From the NCBI RefSeq assembly GCF_900102315.1, contig NZ_FNBL01000019.1, forward strand, positions 1 to 64,000: a stretch of 64,000 nucleotides of DNA, read 5' to 3'. The DNA is from Celeribacter baekdonensis. GTDB taxonomy: Bacteria > Pseudomonadota > Alphaproteobacteria > Rhodobacterales > Rhodobacteraceae. Position 1 is the stretch's first letter. Each line of letters starts with the position of its first letter. Below the pieces are notes generated by a model, which worked only from the letters and a program-made list of their open reading frames with translations, ran no database searches and was not told the DNA's origin. Positions 44,798-52,680 of this stretch are shown piece by piece. The translations under genes were made by a program, and so were the position numbers.

Positions 44798-45206
44798 TTT
44801 TGACCTCCAAGGGGTGCGTTGTGCGTTATTTCGCCAGGGATTGAATCTCTGGCTTTTGCGTTATTGTTAACGTGAAACTTGACGCAACTGACTCGCCCTG
44901 TCAAATTTAAATGAAAGTTAACGTAAAAATTGGTGAATTTTTAAACGGCAAAATGAGTCTATGTCTACAATAACCACTTAGAGAAAAGTGGACTCAGTAG
45001 ATATTGCGCAGATAAAGCTCCCCGAACCCAAGCGCGAAATCCGCCAGATGGGTATCGGTGTCAAAAGTGGCATGGACCTGTCGATGCTGCGCATGACACG
45101 CATGGTCATGACACGCATGGCGATGTGTACCATCACCGCTTCACAGGCCGGTTCAGGCGCATATCTGCGCCACAGCCGAGGTCATTTTGTGGACTTCGGC
45201 CTGCAA
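44798..45206. promoter_or_regulatory. Promoter region of the aldehyde dehydrogenase operon and boundary strip
   Basis: GTTAACGT occurs twice, at 44866-44873 and 44917-44924, 51 bases (about five turns) apart in AT-rich DNA. The pair looks like a looped or cooperative operator for the aldehyde dehydrogenase promoter. From 44988 a GTG-started frame reads VDSVDIAQIKLPEPKREIRQ and continues into antisense of ubiV; it resembles no family I recognise and contains a tandem ATGACACGCATGG. It may be a gene fragment at the join between two genomic segments. Confidence 0.45.
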
Positions 45207-46133
45207 TCAGCTCGGTGCCGCCATGGCGATCCGCCGGTAGCCCGCCGCACCATGGTAGAAGCCATTGCTGAGGCGCGCATCGCCGCTCAGCGCCGCGAGG
45301 CGCGCGTCTGCTTCGCCCATCGACAGCCTGCCGTCCACCGCGTCGCGAAACACCTGCGCCACCGCAACCATGTCCACCCTCTGCGGCATCAGCCGAAGAT
45401 GGGTGACACTGTCCGCCACCAGTTGCGGGGTTTCGGGCAACAGATCAAGATAACTCTCAGACTGGGTCTGAATGCCGTTCACCCGCAGGATTGGCTGCTC
45501 GTCACGGCTGCGCAGTGGCATACCGTCGGGATCTTCCTCGCAAACGAACTGACAGTTGTCCTTGGTCCGGCCATGGGCGCGGGCGTGGTAGCAACGCGCT
45601 GAGACGGCAAGAGAGACGCGGCCAAAGACCTGCACCTCGACGCCAAGCCCCAGCTCTCTTGCGGCACGCGCAGCGACGGCAATGGCCGGGGCTGGCATTT
45701 CGGACGGCAGGCAGACATGGGTCGCGCCCTGTGCGGCCATCCATCCGATGGTTGCCTCGTTATAGGCGTTCATGAACGGACCGATGCGGTGCGGGCGCCG
45801 ACCTCGCGCAAAGAGGCCCGCCGCATTGTTGATTTCGATCTCAGGCGCGTCGATCTCTGCCAGATCCTCCGTCGCCTTGCGCTCGCGTTTGAGCATGACT
45901 TCGGCCAGCGTGGACAAGATCACCCGCTTGCCCGCCCGTTCCAGCCGCTCAATCGTGGCGGGCAGCTCGGCTTCGTGAAAGGGCGCGCGCTTGGAACAAA
46001 TCACTTCGCCCAGATAGACCTCGTCCACCGGGGCCTCGTCAGCGATGCGGGCATAAAAGTCGCTCCGCGCCTCGGCGGACCAGTGATAGGCGATGGGGCC
46101 GAGTGTCAATTTCGTCATGTTGGTCACCGCCAT
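45207..46133 (-). CDS. ubiV: Oxygen-independent ubiquinone hydroxylation protein, U32 family
   Basis: Acts with UbiU as a 4Fe-4S heterodimer that hydroxylates the ubiquinone ring without oxygen. It is 308 residues. The N-terminus MTKLTLGPIAYHW, then VYLGEVICSKR, is UbiV-like. The four cluster cysteines appear in EVICSKR and in the C-x12-C-x3-C set around CYHARAHGRTKDNCQFVC. Start may be ATG 46133 or, five codons later, ATG 46118; both overlap or abut the ubiU end. Confidence 0.92.
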   Translation of the reverse strand: MAVTNMTKLTLGPIAYHWSAEARSDFYARIADEAPVDEVYLGEVICSKRAPFHEAELPATIERLERAGKRVILSTLAEVMLKRERKATEDLAEIDAPEIEINNAAGLFARGRRPHRIGPFMNAYNEATIGWMAAQGATHVCLPSEMPAPAIAVAARAARELGLGVEVQVFGRVSLAVSARCYHARAHGRTKDNCQFVCEEDPDGMPLRSRDEQPILRVNGIQTQSESYLDLLPETPQLVADSVTHLRLMPQRVDMVAVAQVFRDAVDGRLSMGEADARLAALSGDARLSNGFYHGAAGYRRIAMAAPS

Positions 46134-47125
46134 TTCTTTGTTTCGAAAGCCCCTTGGGTCTGCTTTTGCCCCTCGGTCAGCGCGAGAAGATCCGCGATAT
46201 TCGCCTTTCGCCCGGCCTTGATATCGTCCACCGCCGCACGAAAGGCCCGCACAACGCCCCGGACATAGCTTTTCGACCGCTGCCGTCCCTCGATCTTGAA
46301 GGCATGGACCCCGGCCTCAATCAATTCGGGCAGCAACCGCGAGAGATTCAGGCTCACCGGCTCCTCAAAGGCATAGTAGCCCTCGGGTCGGTGCGGCGCA
46401 GTGTAGCGGCCCTTGCAGATCGTGGGATACCCCGCCTTCTCGTCTGGACCGAACCGGTCGATGGTGAATCCCGCAAGTTGCGAGGACATCGACCCGTCGG
46501 CATCGCGCACATATTCCACGTCCGATGCGGGTGAACAGACCCCGTCCATGTTCGTCGATTGCCCGGTGAGATAGTTTGTCAGGCTGCACCGCCCCTCGAC
46601 CATCAAACCATGGTTCCCGAAGATGAAGGTTTCGATCTCACAGGGGATTTCCTTGCGGATCTGGCGGATCTCGGGGATCGTCAGAATACGCGGCAAAACC
46701 ACGCGCTTCACCCCGAAACTTTCGCAATAATAGCGGATCGCCTCGGGCGACGAGGCAGCGGCCTGCACCGACAAATGCAGCCGCACCTGCGGGTGGGTGT
46801 GGGCAATGTAATCGGCCACGCCCATGTCGGCGACGATGAAGGCATCAACACCCAGCCGAGCGCCGGTATCCGCCGCATGCCGCCACAGATCCAGCTTGCC
46901 GGCGGGCGGATATGTATTGAGCGCCAACAGAACCTTCGTGCCGTGGGCATGAGCATAGACGACCGAAGCGGCAAGCTCGTCAGGCGTGAAATTCAGGCCC
47001 GGAAAGTTGCGCGCGTTGGTCGCATCTTGGAACCCACAATAAACGGCGTCGGCACCTGCATCCACGGCCACCCGCAGCGCGGCGGGGGTGCCCGCGGGGC
47101 AGATCAGTTCGGCAAGGCTCATCAT
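46124..47125 (-). CDS. ubiU: Oxygen-independent ubiquinone hydroxylation protein, U32 family
   Basis: Partner of UbiV, 333 residues. The U32 signature region is ETFIFGNHGLMVEGRCSLTNYLTGQSTNMDGVCSPA (described here by position, about residues 165-200), giving two cluster cysteines, with others at TICKGRY and downstream. It starts MELICPAG-like (SLAELICPAGTPAALRVAVDAGADAVYCG). AGGAG lies five bases before ATG 47125, inside the ubiT stop. The ubiTUV order suggests a coupled operon. Confidence 0.92.
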   Translation of the reverse strand: MMSLAELICPAGTPAALRVAVDAGADAVYCGFQDATNARNFPGLNFTPDELAASVVYAHAHGTKVLLALNTYPPAGKLDLWRHAADTGARLGVDAFIVADMGVADYIAHTHPQVRLHLSVQAAASSPEAIRYYCESFGVKRVVLPRILTIPEIRQIRKEIPCEIETFIFGNHGLMVEGRCSLTNYLTGQSTNMDGVCSPASDVEYVRDADGSMSSQLAGFTIDRFGPDEKAGYPTICKGRYTAPHRPEGYYAFEEPVSLNLSRLLPELIEAGVHAFKIEGRQRSKSYVRGVVRAFRAAVDDIKAGRKANIADLLALTEGQKQTQGAFETKKWR

Positions 47126-47652
47126 ATGCACTCCTGTCCTTTGGTGTCGTTGAGATAGGCCCGCCGCAGCCGTGCGAGCATGGCCCGCCCCGGCGCTCCA
47201 AACATCGCCGCCGTTTCTTCGGCCAGAGACCCGTCGATATCGTCGAGCGCGTTTCGCAGCCGCACCACCGCCTCGGTGTCGCCGCTCACCTCCAGATCGC
47301 GCGAAAAAAAGGCTGCGTCGCCGTCCTGTTCGGAATCGACCAACTCCAGCAGCAACAGAAACCGCCCCCGGATCACGGCACCCGTGTGCGGTGCGGCATC
47401 ACGCGGCACGGCGCGGAACACCAGCGCCTCTGGATCAGGGCGCAGGTGCAGCGCGAAGGGCAATTCCACCGGGTCGATCAGGAAATCAGTCGTCTGATGT
47501 GGCCCAAGCCGCGCAAAGAGCGACGGGTGCCGTGCGGCTGTCCGACGGACAACGCGGGACAGAAACGGCTGTATCAGCACACAGGCCAGCCGCGCGGCGG
47601 CGGTCCGTCCGGGCCCCGGAGGGCGGGTGTTGACATCTGCATGGATGCTCAT
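47122..47652 (-). CDS. ubiT: SCP2-domain ubiquinone biosynthesis accessory protein
   Basis: A 176-residue SCP2 sterol-carrier-like lipid-binding protein that delivers prenylated ring intermediates to UbiUV. The SCP2 core runs from LPFALHLRPDPEALVFRAVPRD through RGRFLLLLELVDSEQDGDAAFFSRDLEVSGDTEAVVRLRNALDDI. It precedes ubiU with a TGATG-like overlap. ATG 47652 is preceded by only a weak ribosome site. Confidence 0.88.
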   Translation of the reverse strand: MSIHADVNTRPPGPGRTAAARLACVLIQPFLSRVVRRTAARHPSLFARLGPHQTTDFLIDPVELPFALHLRPDPEALVFRAVPRDAAPHTGAVIRGRFLLLLELVDSEQDGDAAFFSRDLEVSGDTEAVVRLRNALDDIDGSLAEETAAMFGAPGRAMLARLRRAYLNDTKGQECI

Positions 47653-47927
47653 GATCAGGGGGTCCGTTCTGCAAGCAACCCGGTCTTGGTCGCGATCTTG
47701 GTCTTGGTCACGATCAGGTCAAGCGGGATGTCATGGGGCTGCGGGTGATGGGGGTGCGGATGAATTGTGTTCACCTGCTGCGGACAACGCAATGCCGATG
47801 ACACCGGGCTTTGGACGCCGTGCCGCCAGCTTGGGCGGACGTCACCGGGCCGCCGCAAGCCATGGGGGATAGCGCGCGCGCGCGCCGCGTCCCGGCGCCG
47901 AAACGCGTGCCAGCGTCATCATTGCCC
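47653..47927. other. Gap between hemerythrin gene and ubiT, with tandem repeat
   Basis: A tandem duplication of 18 bases (GGTCTTGGTCNCGATCNN) covers 47682-47717. On the minus strand a short frame ends five bases before ubiT and reads HPHPHHPQPHDIPLDLIVTK, but it lacks a ribosome site and family match. The ubiT promoter should lie here; no clear FNR box (TTGAT-N4-ATCAA) was seen. Confidence 0.4.
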
Positions 47928-48413
47928 TTACGCTCGCTCGAACCTTGGAAAAAGGACGTCGTTCTCCAGCGCGATATGGGCGGCAATATCATCAAACAGC
48001 GTCAACGTGCCACTATAGAGCGATCGCCAAGATCCGCAGGCATGCTCTGGCGGGGTCAGATCGTGTGTCAGTTGCCGGATCAGCGCGATGTTTTCAGCGT
48101 GGTCGTCATGATCGGCCCGCATCACCGCTATGGGATGCTCGATCCCCGCGCCCCCGCCATCTCGCATGGCCGGGAACAGGATTCTTTCCTCCTTGGTCAT
48201 GTGATCCTCCATCTCATGCGCCAGCGTCGCGAGGGCCTGTGCCAGACCCTGAGGCGCATCCGCATCGCCCTCGTGGACGCGCTCGACCCGCTCTGCCAGC
48301 AACATCAACGCGGCAAAGTCGGCGCGGTGCATCTCATGATACCGGGTCAAAATATGGTCGATTAGCGCGCCAGTTTCCTGGGGGACGTCCGCGTCGGCAA
48401 GAGTGTTCATCAT
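47928..48413 (-). CDS. Hemerythrin-domain protein (iron-sulfur repair / NO response type)
   Basis: A 161-residue four-helix di-iron protein. Ligand-bearing helices are LIDHILTRYHEMHRADF, EMEDHMTKEERILFPAM, HPIAVMRADHDDHAENI and AAHIALENDVLFPRFE. It matches the C-terminal domain of YtfE/DnrN/ScdA RIC proteins but lacks their N-terminal ScdA_N domain. RIC proteins are commonly controlled by NsrR, and an NsrR-like site sits upstream at 48513. It is divergent from nsrR. Confidence 0.87.
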   Translation of the reverse strand: MMNTLADADVPQETGALIDHILTRYHEMHRADFAALMLLAERVERVHEGDADAPQGLAQALATLAHEMEDHMTKEERILFPAMRDGGGAGIEHPIAVMRADHDDHAENIALIRQLTHDLTPPEHACGSWRSLYSGTLTLFDDIAAHIALENDVLFPRFERA

Positions 48414-48512
48414 AGGCCCTTTCTCAGGCTAAAGCGTTCCGCCTTTCCCCTGTCTCAGGTTACAGGCGTGGCGCTTTAATCGCCCGGCCCTTGCGCGGAC
48501 CGCAGCAAATTG

Positions 48513-48525
48513 GTATCTAAAATAC
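48513..48525. promoter_or_regulatory. Candidate NsrR box between the hemerythrin gene and nsrR
   Basis: GTATCTAAAATAC matches the palindrome GTATTTGAAATAC at 50076-50088 in 11 of 13 positions. Location between divergent genes of nitrosative response supports autoregulation and control of the hemerythrin gene. A half-site AAATAC recurs at 48540-48545. Confidence 0.6.
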
Positions 48526-48576
48526 GCATATCATTCTCCAAATACGCACTTCAATTACCAAATCAGGACTGCGACC

Positions 48577-48990
48577 TTGCGCCTCACCTCCTTCACCGAC
48601 TTCGGCCTACGCGTGTTGATGCGCATGGCAGGCGACCCTGACCGCCCCTTTACCACGGCGGATCTGGCCGACGAGTTCCAAATATCCCGCAATCACCTGG
48701 CCAAGGTGATCTCGGCCCTTGCCGCCGCAGGCTATCTGGAAACCCGACGCGGAGGGGGCGGAGGCGCTGCATTGGCCCGTCCACCCGAAAACATCCGGCT
48801 GGGCGACGTGGTCGCGACACTTGAATCTGACCAAGCCCTGGTGGAATGCTTCGCGGCCAGCGGCAACGCCTGCACACTGACCCCGCAATGCCGGTTGAAG
48901 GCCCGACTGGGCCAAGCCGAGGCGGCCTTTGTTGCCGATCTCAACCACAGCACACTGGCCGATTGCGTTTACCGCCCTGAAACCCTCTGA
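48577..48990 (+). CDS. nsrR: Rrf2-family nitric-oxide-sensing repressor
   Basis: A 137-residue Fe-S repressor that loses DNA binding when its cluster reacts with NO. The winged helix spans FTTADLADEFQISRNHLAKVISAL, and the three cluster cysteines C91, C99 and C105 are in CFAASGNACTLTPQC, the NsrR arrangement. The C-terminus ends with NHSTLADCVYRPETL, as in NsrR (TLADLV). Start is TTG 48577, chosen because AGGA lies eight bases upstream and the family starts MRLT.FTD. Confidence 0.9.
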   Translation: MRLTSFTDFGLRVLMRMAGDPDRPFTTADLADEFQISRNHLAKVISALAAAGYLETRRGGGGGAALARPPENIRLGDVVATLESDQALVECFAASGNACTLTPQCRLKARLGQAEAAFVADLNHSTLADCVYRPETL

Positions 48991-49149
48991 CACGCCAACA
49001 GCGTGACCGCCCCTCGCACGCGCTGGCCAGAATATCGGCCTCGGTCCCCATCATGGGCATCGCGCCGCTTCTGCCGGAAACCTCGACCCAGGTGCAGCCG
49101 CCCCGAAAAGCGGTTGGGATATACCCGGATCGCCTTGGCGCTTTGGCGC
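48991..49149. other. Convergent gap between nsrR and norF
   Basis: 159 bases without a recognised gene. On the minus strand an open frame runs through it without a family match. No strong terminator seen. Confidence 0.3.
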
Positions 49150-49419
49150 TCACAGCACAAGCGGCGCGGCATAAAGCGCCAGCATGAGAAGGCATAGTCC
49201 CGTCAGGCACACATCGAACCCGCGCCGCCACCTTGGTGCCCGTTGCAGTCCCATATAGTCGGCAAGGATGATCCGGGCTTTTTGCCAGGCAAGCGCCATC
49301 ACCGCCACACCCGCCACAATGGGCCATTGCGCCCAGATCCCCGATGCCGACAGAGCTGTTGAGCCAAAACTGAGGGCCACCAGCAGCGCCCAGGCGATAT
49401 AAAGCGACCGATGTGTCAT
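49150..49419 (-). CDS. norF: NorF-like small membrane protein
   Basis: An 89-residue membrane protein with three helices, similar in layout to cytochrome c oxidase subunit IV / NorF. It starts inside the norE stop (ATGA, 49416-49419). NorF helps nitric oxide reductase activity in Paracoccus-type denitrifiers. The symbol is based mainly on size, topology and the pairing with norE. Confidence 0.75.
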   Translation of the reverse strand: MTHRSLYIAWALLVALSFGSTALSASGIWAQWPIVAGVAVMALAWQKARIILADYMGLQRAPRWRRGFDVCLTGLCLLMLALYAAPLVL

Positions 49420-49964
49420 TGCAAAAGATAGATCACGGGAAAGAGCAGCACCCAGATCAGGTCAACCATGTGCCAAAACGCCGTGGCGTCCTCTATGTTG
49501 TCAACATGATCGCGCCAGGCAACGAGCACCAACAGAACGACACCGGCCGCGACATGCGCGGCATGAAATCCTGTCAGCATGAAGTAGAAATTGAAAAAGA
49601 CATGGGTGTCCCAAACGATGCCGCTTGCGGCCTTGGAGGCAAACTCCGCCCCTTTGATCCACAGGAACACCACGCCAAGCAAAGCCGCTGCGACAAGACA
49701 AAACCGCGCTTTCGTCCGCGCGCCGCCCTGACGCAAGGCATTGGCCAAGGCTGCAAGAAAGCCGCTGGTGATCAGGACAATCGTGTTGATCCCCGCCGCG
49801 GTGCGATCCAACATGTCCTGTGCCTCGGCAAAGCCCTCGGGGTCGGTGATCCGAACAGACAGGAACACGATCAGCCCCGCCCCGAAGACGAGCACCTCAC
49901 TGACAATCAGAATCCACATTAACAATTCGCCGGGCAATGCGTCCAAAGCATCTTTATCGGTCAT
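49416..49964 (-). CDS. norE: NorE-like cytochrome c oxidase subunit III family protein
   Basis: A 182-residue protein with five hydrophobic helices of the COX3 family (PGELLMWILIVSEVLVFGAGL, then FFNFYFMLTGFHAAHVAAG with the family HxxH). This short form is NorE, an accessory to nitric oxide reductase NorCB. No norCBQD genes are present in the window, so norEF are detached here. The NsrR-like site at 50075 lies 110 bases upstream. Confidence 0.85.
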   Translation of the reverse strand: MTDKDALDALPGELLMWILIVSEVLVFGAGLIVFLSVRITDPEGFAEAQDMLDRTAAGINTIVLITSGFLAALANALRQGGARTKARFCLVAAALLGVVFLWIKGAEFASKAASGIVWDTHVFFNFYFMLTGFHAAHVAAGVVLLVLVAWRDHVDNIEDATAFWHMVDLIWVLLFPVIYLLQ

Positions 49965-50074
49965 GCGGGGAGCATCCTTTCACAGAATGAAAGGCGCGAA
50001 AGGGTGGCAATCTTGCTCTGCGTCTCCCAAATCATTTTGTCAGCTCACTTATGTCCGGTTCCCTCTTTTGTATT

Positions 50075-50089
50075 AGTATTTGAAATACT
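50075..50089. promoter_or_regulatory. NsrR box upstream of norEF
   Basis: AGTATTTGAAATACT is a perfect palindrome around one central base and closely matches the known NsrR operator form (ATGTATTTNAAATACAT). It is in the promoter region of norE and is repeated in weaker form before nsrR. Confidence 0.75.
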
Positions 50090-50202
50090 TATTCACAAGC
50101 CTAAAAGGGGCGTTGACTGACGCCCCTACCAAGCAACCCGCACAACAAGCGCAGTCACATTGTCGAATATTGGGCATCTTTGTCTCGATGTGGTCCCGCT
50201 AG

Positions 50203-50499
50203 TCAGGGTGTCGAGGTGAAGTCATCCATCAGAATGAAAGTAGCGTCTTGCCGCTGGTGCGCGTTGATCTGTGGAACGAGGCGACGGAAATGCTCACTCG
50301 CGCAGTGGGCATCGAGGGCAGCCCTGTCCGGCCAAGTTTCGATAAAGATAAAATGCCCCGCATCTTTCCGGTCAACGAAGAGATCGTAGCTGATGCACAG
50401 AGGTTCTTCTCTCGTCAACCTGACGAGTTCATCATAAAGTGGGCGAACGATTTCGACCGCCTTGGCTTGAATAAAGTCCTGTGCGATGACTTTGAGCAT
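50203..50499 (-). CDS. Antibiotic biosynthesis monooxygenase (ABM) domain protein
   Basis: A 98-residue ferredoxin-like ABM fold: LKVIAQDFIQAKAVEIVRPLYDELVRLTREEPLCISYDLFVD, then HFIFIETWPDRAALDAHCASEHFRRLVPQI. Relatives such as YgiN oxidise quinols. ATG 50499 follows AAGGA by eight bases. Function in the cell cannot be told from sequence, but a quinol or small aromatic substrate would suit the region. Confidence 0.85.
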   Translation of the reverse strand: MLKVIAQDFIQAKAVEIVRPLYDELVRLTREEPLCISYDLFVDRKDAGHFIFIETWPDRAALDAHCASEHFRRLVPQINAHQRQDATFILMDDFTSTP

Positions 50500-50556
50500 G
50501 TCATTTTTCCTTGTCGCTTTCTTATTTCGTCCGCCCACAGCTTCGCCCGGTTCGGG

Positions 50557-50805
50557 TCACGCAGAGGGGTGCCCCGCAGATTGCGGCGCATCATCGCAGA
50601 TTGCATACCAGTTCAGCTTTTCAGAGGTGAACTCATGGAACTGGTTTTTGAGACCGATGTCCGTATCCAGCGCGTTTGCAGCGATAGGAAAAGTAGCATC
50701 CGTGGACAGAATCTCTCCAAGTGAGGTGCCGCAAATCTGACAGAACATTACAGGAACAAAATGGAGTGAACAAGGGCGGCAATGGTAAAGGTTTCCCGAT
50801 GCGGG
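50557..50805 (-). pseudogene. Remnant of a GFA-family (CENP-V/Gfa, zinc) protein
   Basis: An open strip of 82 codons with the zinc motifs YHCRPC and FCQICGTSL, and the typical C-terminus KLNWYAICDDAPQ of Gfa-like glutathione-dependent formaldehyde-activating proteins. An in-frame TGA lies just before it and the N-terminal half, including the first cysteine pair, is gone. An internal ATG (50748) cannot give a complete fold. Confidence 0.7.
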
Positions 50806-51036
50806 TCAGCTTAGCCATGAAGGCCAAAATCATATGACGTTCAACATGTATGGAGGCGCATCGGTTGAAACGGAAGTGTCAGGATCGTTTCATCCCTCCC
50901 CGCATTTATCGGTCGGCTCCGGGTCAGGCGGCCAGTGCGATTGCCGTGTCTGTGCGTCATCTGTGCTTCTGGCGCGGACCTGCTGACCGCAGGTTGTGGG
51001 TGTGTCACAGATTGTGTCACAGATCGTGGATTGCTC
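50806..51036. other. Gap between the Gfa remnant and DUF924 gene
   Basis: No credible gene, RNA or repeat seen. It may contain the lost 5' part of the Gfa gene, too diverged to recognise. Confidence 0.3.
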
Positions 51037-51576
51037 TCAGAACCCTGAATGAGTTTTCAAAAACTCCGCTTCCTCTGGCGTATCATCGCGCCCCAGCACT
51101 GCGTTGCGGTGAGGAAACCGACCAAATTGGGCGATGATGTCGCGGTGCTGATGGGCAAAATCCAGCGCATTCTCGTTGCCGAGCGCTTTGTAGAGTGTCA
51201 CGGATCGGTCCTGATCGGCGAGCACCTCTGAATGCATAAAGGGCAGGTAGAAGAACTGGCGTTCGGTTTCTGAAAGGTCCTGATCATAGCCGTGATCCAG
51301 CGCCGTGCGGGCATGGGTCAGGGCAATATCATTACTTTCGAAGGACCGCCCCGAACCGCGGAACAGGTTGCGCGGGAACTGGTCCAAGGCGATGACCAGC
51401 GAAAGCGCGTCTGCCGCGTTCTCCATCCAGGGATCGAGGTCGCCGCGATGCGCGGCTTCATAAGTTTCGGCAAAGTCGGTTTTGATCCGCGCATCGACTT
51501 CATCGGAACGGGCAAACCAATAGGGCTGCACCGTGTCCGCGAACCAGAAATCGCGAATGTCTTTTGCTGTTTTCAT
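51037..51576 (-). CDS. DUF924 family protein
   Basis: A 179-residue helical protein (TPR-like) of family DUF924. The typical start KDIRDFWFADTVQPYWFARSDEVDARI, then LIALDQFPRNLFRGSGRSFESND and YLPFMHSEVLADQDRSV are clear. Biological role is unknown. The gene follows pirin after five bases, so it is cotranscribed; ATG 51576 is used because upstream frame overlaps pirin. Confidence 0.88.
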   Translation of the reverse strand: MKTAKDIRDFWFADTVQPYWFARSDEVDARIKTDFAETYEAAHRGDLDPWMENAADALSLVIALDQFPRNLFRGSGRSFESNDIALTHARTALDHGYDQDLSETERQFFYLPFMHSEVLADQDRSVTLYKALGNENALDFAHQHRDIIAQFGRFPHRNAVLGRDDTPEEAEFLKTHSGF

Positions 51577-51581
51577 GACTG

Positions 51582-52520
51582 TCACTTCTCTGGCAATGGA
51601 ATGAACTCGGCTTTGTCGTCCTCGGGCAGATCGAAAACACCCTTGCCCCAATTCGCGGCGCGCCATTCTTCCTTGGCGGCCTCGATCTTGTCCTTGCTGG
51701 AGGACACAAAATTCCACCACACATGACGCGGCCCGTTCAGCGTGGCCCCGCCAAGTGCCAACAACCGTGCACCCTGCGCTCCGGCCTGCACGGTGATCTT
51801 ATCGCCCGGGCGGAACACCATCATGCGCCCGGACTCGAAGGTCTCGCCCGCGATGCTGACCTCACCTTGGGTGATATAAAGCCCGCGATCTTCATGATCG
51901 TCCGGCAGAGGGAAGCGCGCGCCCGGTGCAAGCGTCACATCCAGATAAAAGGTTTCCGAGAACATCGTCGCCGGGGCCGTTTCGCCATAGGCTGTCCCGA
52001 GGATCAGCCGGGCCTCGATCCCCTCGGCTTCGATCATGGGCAGGGCGCCCTGGCCATGATGTTCGAACAACGGCGCACGGTCTTCATCCTCTTCGGGCAG
52101 GGCCATCCATGTCTGGATACCGAACAGCTCTTGTGGGGCCTTGCGCGACTCGGCTGTGCTGCGCTCGGAATGGGTCACGCCACGTCCGGCGACCATCCAG
52201 TTGACCGCACCTGGTCGGATCACCTGATTGGTCCCAAGGCTGTCGCGGTGCTGAAAATGGCCCTGATAGAGATACGTGACAGTGCCAAGGCCAATATGCG
52301 GATGGGGGCGCACGTCGATGCCCTGATTGGTCAAAAGCTCGGCCGGTCCCATCTGGTCGAAAAAGATGAACGGACCAACCATCTGACGCCTTGGCGCGGG
52401 CAAGGCGCGACGCACCTCAAACCCGCCCAGATCGCGGGCGCGCGGTATGATCAGGGTTTCGATGGCATCCACACCGATCTCGTCGGGGCAGCCGGGGTCA
52501 AGAGCGGGGTTCCAACTCAT
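51582..52520 (-). CDS. Pirin family bicupin protein
   Basis: A 312-residue bicupin. Pirin motif region: GPFIFFDQMGPAE, VRPHPHIGLGTVTYLYQG with the metal His pair, and VNWMVAGRGVTHSER with the third and fourth ligands. Bacterial pirins often have quercetinase activity, and are frequently next to quinone-detoxification genes. Divergent from the glyoxalase-esterase gene across an inverted repeat (52590). Confidence 0.92.
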   Translation of the reverse strand: MSWNPALDPGCPDEIGVDAIETLIIPRARDLGGFEVRRALPAPRRQMVGPFIFFDQMGPAELLTNQGIDVRPHPHIGLGTVTYLYQGHFQHRDSLGTNQVIRPGAVNWMVAGRGVTHSERSTAESRKAPQELFGIQTWMALPEEDEDRAPLFEHHGQGALPMIEAEGIEARLILGTAYGETAPATMFSETFYLDVTLAPGARFPLPDDHEDRGLYITQGEVSIAGETFESGRMMVFRPGDKITVQAGAQGARLLALGGATLNGPRHVWWNFVSSSKDKIEAAKEEWRAANWGKGVFDLPEDDKAEFIPLPEK

Positions 52521-52680
52521 GGCACTCTCCTTTCAGGGTCAGGTTAGCCGCAAAAGCGCGCCCTTGAAAAGCGATAGCTGTTCGTCACCATGGAACGCAG
52601 GGTTCCATATTGTCAGTGTTGAGTGAATGTTGCGACGTCCCCATTTGGCTGACAGAGATTTGTTTCCAACGGGGGGCACC
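52521..52680. promoter_or_regulatory. Divergent promoter region pirin / glyoxalase-esterase with inverted repeat
   Basis: ATGGAAC (52590-52596) and GTTCCAT (52602-52608) form a perfect seven-base inverted repeat with a five-base spacer, midway between the divergent starts. It is a likely repressor site controlling both directions. The cognate regulator is unknown. Confidence 0.55.

Noticed and set aside
44988-45602. 205-codon plus-strand frame next to ubiV
   Set aside because: Two thirds is antisense to ubiV. The first third has no recognised family, so it is reported only as a possible boundary fragment.
47700-47725. FNR-like box ahead of ubiT (TTGACCTGATC)
   Set aside because: The second half-site does not match ATCAA and the match lies in a tandem duplication.
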